Positions 53,438 through 61,300 of a DNA stretch of 64,000 nucleotides are shown here, in pieces. The DNA lies in the NCBI GenBank assembly GCA_947494565.1, contig CANLVG010000002.1:310001-374000 (forward strand), given 5' to 3'. The notes beneath the pieces are model-generated. The model searched no databases and had not been told where the DNA came from. It saw only the letters and a list, made by a program, of their open reading frames with translations. Source of the DNA: an uncultured Flavobacteriaceae bacterium. Lineage in GTDB: Bacteria > Bacteroidota > Bacteroidia > Flavobacteriales > Flavobacteriaceae. Each line of letters opens with the position of its first letter. Position 1 is the stretch's first letter. The position numbers and the translations under genes are program-made.

Positions 53438-54187
53438 ATGAAAAACAATTTTTTACAAATTCTAGGTGCTGCTTGTCTAGTCTTATTTATGGGAAGTTCA
53501 ATAACGAGTTGTAGTGTCGAGGACGGCATTGACGGAGTAAATGGAATTGATGGAATCGACGGCCAGAATGGTGTCGATGGCCAAAACGGGGCCGATGGTC
53601 AAGATGGGGCCGACGGTCAAGATGGAGCAGATGCCATTGGCCTTGAAAAGTTTGCGGAGTACGGCTCTATAGCCCTGAGGGTTCAGGGAATTCGCCCCGA
53701 TAGCGTAGCCTTTGACTATGAAACGGATCTGGAATTCATTTCACCAGAGCTTTACGATAACAACTTTCGAGATGATGATCCCGATCATGAATTCTACTTT
53801 TTACGATTGTTAGACGCACCCAACATTGATGAAATAAACGGTGCTGCCATCTCTTTGGACGTCTTGGACGCCGGCTTGGCATCGCAAAGTTTCAGTTTTG
53901 AAATAGAGTTTTCGGAATTTTCAATTTTTGCGGACGACCTCACCTATATTACGCTTTACGACGAGTATTATGGATCGCTCAATACGAATGACAAAGTTGC
54001 CAATAACAATTACGGTATAGCCACTACCTTCACCATTACCGACTATAGCTTTGACGACACCACGAACAATTTGAGTTTTTCATTTTCGATGGTAATTGCC
54101 GGAAACGATAACGAAACGGGGAACGACCTCACAATTGACGGCGATGTGGACGTCATCGTGTTTGAAAACGTCAATTCAAGGGCGTAA
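53438..54187 (+). CDS. Collagen-like repeat lipoprotein
   Basis: The 249-residue protein has a lipoprotein signal (LFMGSSITSCSVED, Cys near residue 25). About 12 G-x-y triplets follow, rich in Asp, Asn and Gln (GIDGQNGVDGQNGADGQDGA). The remaining 180 residues form an acidic domain with Asp-rich beta strands (FEYDDPDHEFYFLRLL-like region, YITLYDEYYGSLNTND). The triplets lack proline. Bacterial collagen-like repeats can still trimerise. The C-terminal domain is unrecognised and may be the functional head. It sits between conserved block B and a strong terminator. Confidence 0.88.
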   Translation: MKNNFLQILGAACLVLFMGSSITSCSVEDGIDGVNGIDGIDGQNGVDGQNGADGQDGADGQDGADAIGLEKFAEYGSIALRVQGIRPDSVAFDYETDLEFISPELYDNNFRDDDPDHEFYFLRLLDAPNIDEINGAAISLDVLDAGLASQSFSFEIEFSEFSIFADDLTYITLYDEYYGSLNTNDKVANNNYGIATTFTITDYSFDDTTNNLSFSFSMVIAGNDNETGNDLTIDGDVDVIVFENVNSRA

Positions 54188-54240
54188 AGACTATTTATTT
54201 CACCACTTATTTTACTGGCAATTCGTCAAGTAAACCACAT

Positions 54241-54272
54241 AGGGCCCTCTAAAATTTTAGGGGGCTCTTTTT
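54241..54272 (+). terminator. Rho-independent terminator after the collagen-like gene
   Basis: A stem of about 13 pairs built on AGGGCCCTCTAAA and TTTAGGGGGCTCT (two G-T pairs) runs into a T-run, 54 bp past the stop. The rest of 54273-54429 holds no gene I can see. Confidence 0.85.
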
Positions 54273-54429
54273 ATGTGGTGTTCAGTAACTTCAAGAAAGG
54301 AAAAGTACGTACTAAAACGCAACTCCCTTTCTCTTTAAATGCGTCAATACTACAAAAATAGTTTACACTTATCTCTATCCTATTACACCTTTTGAATTAA
54401 ACCTAAATTGTTCTTCCTAGAGAATACTG

Positions 54430-54930
54430 TTGATTTCATCGAAATTAAATTTAAAGTGTCGCCTGAACTGGCCATCTTTGCAAGATTCCATTCACCAAGG
54501 TTTGAAAACTGTAAAGGACACTTCATATTATCAGAATGCACTACATGTGTTGAACTATGCATTCGGCGACTTTTATCTCTACGATGATTTTATCATTTCG
54601 GAAATCAAGGCCGGAGAGGTCGTTTCTTGGGATACCGTCGGGAAACTTTTAGTAAATGACATCAGAGAGATTTACGGCACTCGATCAAAAGAGCTTGTCT
54701 ACATCAGTAATCGCGTCCATAAATATGCCGTGATGCCATCGGACTGGATTAAATTCAGAAAGAACGATTGCAACATAAAAGCCTATGCTATAGTAAGTTA
54801 CAATAAAAGAGCTTACTTAAATGCCCTATTGGAAAAACTCTTTTTCAGCGCTCGATTACAATTCTTTACCTCTTTGGACAGTGCCATCTCATGGGCTAAC
54901 GAAATTCAACACAAGGAAAACGTGGCCTGA
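54430..54930 (+). CDS. STAS/SpoIIAA-like protein with uncertain start
   Basis: The frame from TTG 54430 has 166 codons. From about residue 45 it resembles flavobacterial SpoIIAA-like STAS proteins: FGDFYLYDDFIISEIKAGEV, ELVYISNRVHKYAVMPSDW, AYAIVSYNKRAYLNALLEK and SLDSAISWANEI. No ATG lies in frame before residue 100. The true start may be TTG 54430, an internal TTG/GTG (residues 17-41), or the 5' end may be damaged: two ATGs in the +1 frame near 54536-54548 read into a stop. Function unknown; STAS proteins often bind partners or nucleotides. It ends exactly where the convergent dehydratase gene ends. Confidence 0.65.
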   Translation: MISSKLNLKCRLNWPSLQDSIHQGLKTVKDTSYYQNALHVLNYAFGDFYLYDDFIISEIKAGEVVSWDTVGKLLVNDIREIYGTRSKELVYISNRVHKYAVMPSDWIKFRKNDCNIKAYAIVSYNKRAYLNALLEKLFFSARLQFFTSLDSAISWANEIQHKENVA

Positions 54931-55992
54931 TTACTTTAACAAGAATCCGTTTGCCATTGGATCTTTAGGATCTATGCAAAAGGTGTGTACACCCGTGATA
55001 TGTGCTGTACCTTCTACTTGGGGTATGACTGCGTCATAAGGCCCATACTTTTGCTCGGTCACGAGTGATCCCCTGAAAACAGATCCCGTTATACTTTCTA
55101 TACGCATGGTTTCTCCAAAATCGATTTCCTTTCTTGCCCTATGAATGGCCATTCTTCCTGAAACTCCCGATCCTGTGGGACAGCGATCTACTTCTCCCTC
55201 TGCAAAAATGCACACATTTTTACTACTGATTTCGGTTTTATCCGATTCTCCGATAAAAATAGTACCATAAAGAAAACTTAAATCCTCTTCAAAGGGATGG
55301 ACAACTTCTGAACTATTCGCTATCACCGCATGTTTGATGGCCATTCCTTTTTGAATCAATTCACGATACGAATCAGTGCTTAGGTCAAAGTCAAAAGCGT
55401 TCTTTTGCATGTCGACATAGGCATAAAATGCACCTCCATAGGCCAAATCATAACTAATCTCCACACCGTCGACTTCCACTTTTCTGTCCAAGGCCACTAC
55501 AAAACTGGGGACACAGTGAAAACGAACCCCGCTCACCTTACCTTGCTTCACATGGGCATAGGCGGTAATACGACCACAGGGCGCATCAATTTTCAAGGTA
55601 TTGTCTCCCTCAAACACTTCGATCCAACGCATCTCAACAGCTAGGGTGGCAACGGCAATAATCGCATGCCCGCACATGGTACTATAGCCTTCGTTGTGCA
55701 GGAAAAGAATTCCGAAATCACCATCTTCATCGTTCGGAGGAACCAAAATACACCCATACATGTCGGCATGACCACGGGGCTCGAATAGCAAAGCGGTTCT
55801 GAGGTGATCATAGTGCTCTTTACAATACCGTCGGTAGTCCAATACGGAAGTCCCTTTTAGCGCTGGAAAACCAGAAACAATGACCCGTAAGGGTTCGCCA
55901 CCAGTATGCATATCGATGGTCTTAACCTGTATCCAATCTTTAGGTGGATTGAAATCGGTCTCCGTTTTTACTTTTTGATATGTTTTACGCAT
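54931..55992 (-). CDS. Trans-3-hydroxy-L-proline dehydratase (proline racemase superfamily)
   Basis: The start is set at ATG 55992, 19 codons into a longer frame. The protein of about 353 residues has the first catalytic Cys107 in GYSTMCGHAII. At the second catalytic position, Cys in racemases and epimerases (SPCGTG), it reads DRCPTGSGVSG with Thr273. This Cys/Thr pair is diagnostic of trans-3-hydroxy-L-proline dehydratase, which forms pyrroline-2-carboxylate. The neighbouring reductase gene, overlapping by 8 bp, supplies the next step to L-proline. The two form one operon. Confidence 0.85.
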   Translation of the reverse strand: MRKTYQKVKTETDFNPPKDWIQVKTIDMHTGGEPLRVIVSGFPALKGTSVLDYRRYCKEHYDHLRTALLFEPRGHADMYGCILVPPNDEDGDFGILFLHNEGYSTMCGHAIIAVATLAVEMRWIEVFEGDNTLKIDAPCGRITAYAHVKQGKVSGVRFHCVPSFVVALDRKVEVDGVEISYDLAYGGAFYAYVDMQKNAFDFDLSTDSYRELIQKGMAIKHAVIANSSEVVHPFEEDLSFLYGTIFIGESDKTEISSKNVCIFAEGEVDRCPTGSGVSGRMAIHRARKEIDFGETMRIESITGSVFRGSLVTEQKYGPYDAVIPQVEGTAHITGVHTFCIDPKDPMANGFLLK

Positions 55993-56941
55993 TCTTGAAT
56001 TGTTTATGGTAATAGGTGGCGGCAACCAGATCTTCCAGGGCAAACCCAACCGATTTAAAAAACGTGATTTCCTCGTCCTTAATTCTTCCCGCTGTTTTTC
56101 CCGAACATAGTGAAAACAAATCTCCCTTGATTGCTTCTTTATCCAATAGACCTGTACTCAGGGGCTCGAACATATCCCCACTTTCATGTAATCCGCCGTA
56201 GGTATCCACGAAAATCGAACTGCGCTTGATGGTCTCATCGTCAGCTTCTCGCATATCTTTACGATATGCTCCAACCAAATCGATATGTTGGCCTGGCTTG
56301 AGGTGCTTCCCTAAAACCAGCGGTGTTTTTGACAAGGTGGCACTAGACACAATATCGACCGTTCCTATAACTTCTTCTATCGAGGAAGTCACCCTACATT
56401 CGAAATTTTCATCTTTCAATTCCTTACAGACCGCCAGTGCCTTTTCCGAATTTCTTCCCCACACATACACATGTGTAATAGGACGAACACTCGCATGCGC
56501 CTTGATCAACTGAGTAGAAAGTGCTCCGGTGCCTATCATCAGCAAAGAGGAAGCTGTTTTTCGCGACAAATAGTGCGAAGCCAAAGCCGAAGTAGCCGCA
56601 GTCCGCTTCGTGGTTAAACTTTTGGCTTCCAAGATCGCCTTAATTTTTCCTGTGACGGCATCCATCAGAAAGTAACTCCCCTGAACAGCGGGTAGGCCAT
56701 ATCTCGAGTTTTCAGGACTGATCGTTACCATTTTAACACCGGCATTTTTTCCTGGATGCCATGCGGGCATTAACAACAAGGTCGTTTCCTCAATTGCCTC
56801 CGGGTTAGGAAAATCATGATGATGACGTTGTGGAACGATGACGTTCTCAACGGAAAATCCTGCCTCTATTGCCTTGACAAGCTCAGGAAAATTGGTATGT
56901 GTCTCAATAAAATCAGCTGAAATCTGAACGATGCCCTCCAT
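55985..56941 (-). CDS. Ornithine cyclodeaminase-family reductase, probable pyrroline-2-carboxylate reductase
   Basis: The 318-residue protein of the ornithine cyclodeaminase/mu-crystallin family has MVTISPENSRYGLPAVQGSY, EAKSLTTKRTAATSALASHY (substrate Lys-Arg-Thr), SLLMIGTGALSTQLIKAH for NAD(P) and LVGAYRKDMREAD. Family members include ornithine cyclodeaminase and ketimine/pyrroline-2-carboxylate reductases. Next to a hydroxyproline dehydratase, the reductase role (pyrroline-2-carboxylate to proline) is the likely one. It is the first gene of this operon, divergent from the DUF819 transporter gene. Confidence 0.88.
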   Translation of the reverse strand: MEGIVQISADFIETHTNFPELVKAIEAGFSVENVIVPQRHHHDFPNPEAIEETTLLLMPAWHPGKNAGVKMVTISPENSRYGLPAVQGSYFLMDAVTGKIKAILEAKSLTTKRTAATSALASHYLSRKTASSLLMIGTGALSTQLIKAHASVRPITHVYVWGRNSEKALAVCKELKDENFECRVTSSIEEVIGTVDIVSSATLSKTPLVLGKHLKPGQHIDLVGAYRKDMREADDETIKRSSIFVDTYGGLHESGDMFEPLSTGLLDKEAIKGDLFSLCSGKTAGRIKDEEITFFKSVGFALEDLVAATYYHKQFKNA

Positions 56942-57043
56942 GTGCTAAAAATATGGAAAATATCGAAGGGCAAATCACTTCCGTCCACATCGCGATTTAA
57001 AAGTTCCCTAAACATAGTATGGGTTAGTTTACTATATTTAACC

Positions 57044-58177
57044 ATGTCCTTTATCGAAAACCCGATTTATGTGCTTGCTGTTTTGTGCTTGATGGTACTG
57101 CTCTCGATGCAGGCGGCCAAAACTAGGTTAGGCGGTAAACTAAGCGCCGCTCTTATGGTCATTATTTTCACGGCCGTTCTAGCGAATCTCAAATTGATTC
57201 CCTCTGCGTCGAATTCCATTCCCTTGTATGACGGTATTTTTAAATACCTCGCTTCCATCGGTATTTTTTATCTCTTGTTGGAAATCAATTTACCGTCCCT
57301 CAAAAAAGCAGGCGCCCCAATGATCATCTTGTTTTTGATTGGCTCATTGGCCACCATTCTCGGTATTCTGGGGTCATGGTACCTAGTGTCACCGGAAACG
57401 GTTCTAGGGGATAAGGGAGCCATTGTCGCAGGCATGTTGACCGGAACCTACACGGGGGGCAGCGTTAACTTCAATGCCATTGCCTTGGAATACGATTTTC
57501 ATAAGGAAGGTGCCCTTTATGCGGGTACCATTGCTGTAGATAATGTCATCACTACGATTTGGATTATCGTGACCTTGGCCATTCCTGCTATCATGCGACC
57601 ACTCTGGGCAGATAAAAAAATAGCTGTCAAGGCCCAAAAAGAGGATCATGAGCAAGTGGATGCTTTGACCTTGGAATCTATGCTATGGTTATTTTTTCTA
57701 GGCGCAGCGGCCTTTTATGTTTCGGAATTGATCAAGCTGGCCTTACCACAAATCCCCTTTATCTTGATCCTGTCTACTTTCGGAATCCTTTTGGCGCAAA
57801 TTCCGTTCATTTCCAAGCTAGGCGGAAGTAGAAGTTTAGGTATTTATACGCTCTACCTCTTTTTGGCGGTCATCGGGGCTTATTGTGAAATTGAGGCTGT
57901 TCTGGAACTTCAACATACCGGACTGACCCTTTTGCTATTTACTGCACTAGCCGTATTATTTCATGGTATCATCACTATAGGAATAGGGGGTCTGACCTTT
58001 CGTGATTGGGATATGGTCGCTATAACGAGCCAAGCCAATGTAGGGGGGAGCACAAGTGCCATCGCCATTGCGGAATCACTAAATCGAAATGAGTTGGTAC
58101 TACCTGCCATTCTAGTGGGTACTTTAGGAAATGCCGTAGGTACATATTTCGGATTTTTGGTGGTGGGGATTTTGTAG
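57044..58177 (+). CDS. DUF819-family membrane transporter
   Basis: The start is set at ATG 57044; a longer frame begins at GTG 56942 but its leader is not membrane-like. The protein of about 377 residues has ten or more helices. DUF819 marks are FKYLASIGIFYLLLEINLPS, GMLTGTYTGGSVNFNAIALE (a Gly-Thr rich helix break) and SQANVGGSTSAIAIAESLNR in the second half, an inverted duplicate. The pattern resembles the 2-fold symmetric glutamate/aspartate or bile-acid-type transporters. As the divergent gene of a hydroxyproline operon it is a candidate hydroxyproline carrier. A box TATATTTA lies 3 bp before the ATG. Confidence 0.88.
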   Translation: MSFIENPIYVLAVLCLMVLLSMQAAKTRLGGKLSAALMVIIFTAVLANLKLIPSASNSIPLYDGIFKYLASIGIFYLLLEINLPSLKKAGAPMIILFLIGSLATILGILGSWYLVSPETVLGDKGAIVAGMLTGTYTGGSVNFNAIALEYDFHKEGALYAGTIAVDNVITTIWIIVTLAIPAIMRPLWADKKIAVKAQKEDHEQVDALTLESMLWLFFLGAAAFYVSELIKLALPQIPFILILSTFGILLAQIPFISKLGGSRSLGIYTLYLFLAVIGAYCEIEAVLELQHTGLTLLLFTALAVLFHGIITIGIGGLTFRDWDMVAITSQANVGGSTSAIAIAESLNRNELVLPAILVGTLGNAVGTYFGFLVVGIL

Positions 58178-58330
58178 CCATGGTATACTTTCAATCTAGA
58201 CATCGTTTCACACTTTGAAGAGGCCAACTAATGTACTTCATGTACTCTAGTCGACTGATGAACCCACATCAGTGCCTTTTGTCCATAAAAGTATTTTCTT
58301 TTTGGTGTTTGTAGTTGAATTGGAAGTCTT

Positions 58331-61300
58331 CTATTGTACCACCTCGACCCATTGCCCTTTTGTTCGCACCACATAATCGTTATCATACATAGCCTCGGCC
58401 TGGATACCTGGCAGGTAATATCGCCCTAAATACGACGCATTCAATAAAACCCGAAAGGTCTTGGTTTCATTCGGTTTCATATCAAAATAAAAGTTGGCCC
58501 TATCATCTCGTAAATCGGTATAGGTCACTTGATTTTCGGCAAAACTTCCAAAATTGGTAAAACGAGTATTTACGATTTCCCAACCGCTAGGGAAGATTTC
58601 CGTTAAGGCAAAGTCTTTCAAACGATTTGACGTAGTATTCGTCAAGGTAACCTCAGCAACAAAATCAGTACCTTGGGAAATCGTGGTCGGATCCAATCGC
58701 GATCCATTTCTACCTTTGAAGACTAGCTGCGCGGAAAGGTTTTTTTGAAGTGTTTTTTCCTGACCTACCGGTAGTATCCCGTTATTGACAATATTCACAT
58801 AGACCAGATTACCCTCTTCATTTTTTATGGTGATGCCGTTACTTCCTTTTTTAATATCCAGTGAGCGGCTTGCTAAGGTTTTTTCGGTGGTGACATTTTG
58901 TAATCTTCCGTTGAAGGTCACTACCGTTCGAATTCCTTTACCGCCGATCAGTTCAGCGAATTTCGCCATCGCCAATAAACTGTATGCCGTACTTTGTGTA
59001 CTCATATAACGTTTATCGGAAAGGGTTTGTGCAATTTTTTTCGCCACATCCTGTGCTTTGGCCTTGTCCTTAAGTAAAACATAGGTTTCTAGAGCCATAG
59101 CCCTATTTCTATCTGAAGAACCATAGGTATAATAATCATATGTATCATTTTCAACCTCCAATCGCGCTCCGGCCACTATTTTTTTCGCCACGTCGGCCTG
59201 CCCGATCAGCGCATAACTGGCCGCCAAACGGAATTTGGCCTCGTTCGTAATACCAGCACTCTCTCGCAAGCGGTTCATACTGGCTACATCGGCATTTCCC
59301 GAAAGGGCCAGGGTGTATAAACGATAGGCCTGGGCCAAATCGGAATTTTGTCCTGAACGCCACTGTTTGGCGACATTCTGTTGGTAGGAAATCCAACTTG
59401 ATTTAAACCCGATAGGTAGTACATACCCTCTTTTTTCAGCTTCCAACAAGAAATGTCCAGCATAGGTGGTCCCCCAATCATTGACATAGTTTTGACCGGG
59501 CCAATACGAAAACCCTCCACCGGGTTTTTGATAACTGCCCAAACGCTTGATTCCGCTTTCAATATTTTTTTGAATACGTTTTTGTTTCTCCGAGGGGATA
59601 TCGAAAATATCCGCTAAAAACAACTGTGGGAAGGCACCCGAAGTCGTCTGCTCTACACAACCATGCGGATAGCGAATCAGGTATTGCATTCGGCCGTTGA
59701 AATTCATCGGTGGCAGTGTGGAGAATTCGATTTGAGCAGTGTTAGTTCCCGCCACTCCAAAAGTTTGTAGGCTTACGGTTTGACTAGAATTCGGCTCCAG
59801 CACCAACTCAGTGGTTTCCGAGGTCACCGGATTCGGGTTTACCACATCGATCGGAATTTCAAAAGACGCGCTTTCGCCTCCACCAGACGCCTCTACCACT
59901 ACTTTTCCGATCCCCGAGAAATCAGATACATTCAACTTGAAATAGGCCATCTTTTCATCCGGCTGTGTGAATGTCAGTTTTTGAGTTTGTTCACCAACAA
60001 CGGTGAACGCCTTGTCCTTTTTGATTTTCAAGCTGACGTTTTTGACTTTCTTTTCCATGGAAAAAACAGTAACGGGTAAGGTCACTTGTTCTCCCGGCGT
60101 AATTTTTCTGGGTAAGGAAGCTAAAATCATCAAGGGCTTACGAACAGGAGTAGTTTTCTCCGCTTGTCCATACGCCTCCTCTGTATGATTGCCCGCGATG
60201 ACCATGGTGCGAACCGACCCCACATATTTTGGAATCTTCACCTCATGCGAGTTGGTCTGCCCTTTTTTTAGATTAAATGGCCCTAAATGCAGTACCATCG
60301 GCTCAAAACGGTTTGCCTTTTTATTCTTCGCCCCAGCCAGTTCACCATCACCGCCGATAGCAAAAACTTGATTTATCTTTCCACCGAAAGCACCGATTAC
60401 ATCATCATATACATCCCACGTTTTGACACCCAATGCCTCTTTCGCGTAAAATGTATGCCAGGGATCCGGGGTTCTAAAACGTGTCAAATCTAAAAGGCCT
60501 TCGTCAACAATGGCGATGCTATAGGTCATTGCCTTCTTATTTTGCTCGGATACTGCTACGGTAATGGTCTCTTCAGGACGCAAGACGTCGGGCATTGCAA
60601 TGACCGGTTCCAATTTGGTATTCTTATCTTCGACTGATATGCCAGTGATACCATACATCCGAATAGGCAAATCATTCTTCGTATTTGCATGCGGTTGTAA
60701 CGACGCGATATTGATGAATACATTCGGAGTATAAAGATCGGTAATGGGCAGTTCAAATTTCGTTTCCCCTTCAACGGTTTCCACCCATCTCGATTCCAAT
60801 ACTTCACTTCCGTTTTCAACGGTCACCAAGGCCCTTCCTCCAAAAGAACTGGGAAAACTTACAGTGGCCGTTTCGCCCACATTATACGTTTCCTTGTCCG
60901 TTGAGAACACCAACATCGTTGCAGCCGACGGGTCTCCTTTTCTAGACTTGCCCGCCCAACCTGGCCAGTCAATATAAATGGCCTTGCCGGTGGCATGTCC
61001 GCCGATAGGGTCTTCTACATGTACCAAATATCTACCCCAATCAGGATACTTCAATTCAAAATCAAAGGTTGCTTTTCCGTTCGCTCCGGTATTGATCGTT
61101 TTCTCAAATACCATTTCACGGTATTGGCTATTGCTATATGAGGATAGGTTATCTTCAGAAGTATCCCACCACCATCGCCACTGTACTTTATAGATAGATA
61201 CCTTCAGGTTTCTTGCGGCCTTGGCCTTACCGTTTTCATCAACAGAAATCAGTTCGAATTTGTGCTTGACATCCGTCAAGAGCATGCCCCTTTGCTTGTC

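Noticed and set aside
53438-56941. A link between the collagen-like lipoprotein and the hydroxyproline genes
   Set aside because: The G-x-y repeat has no proline and could not yield hydroxyproline; a terminator and a further gene lie between them. Proximity looks accidental.
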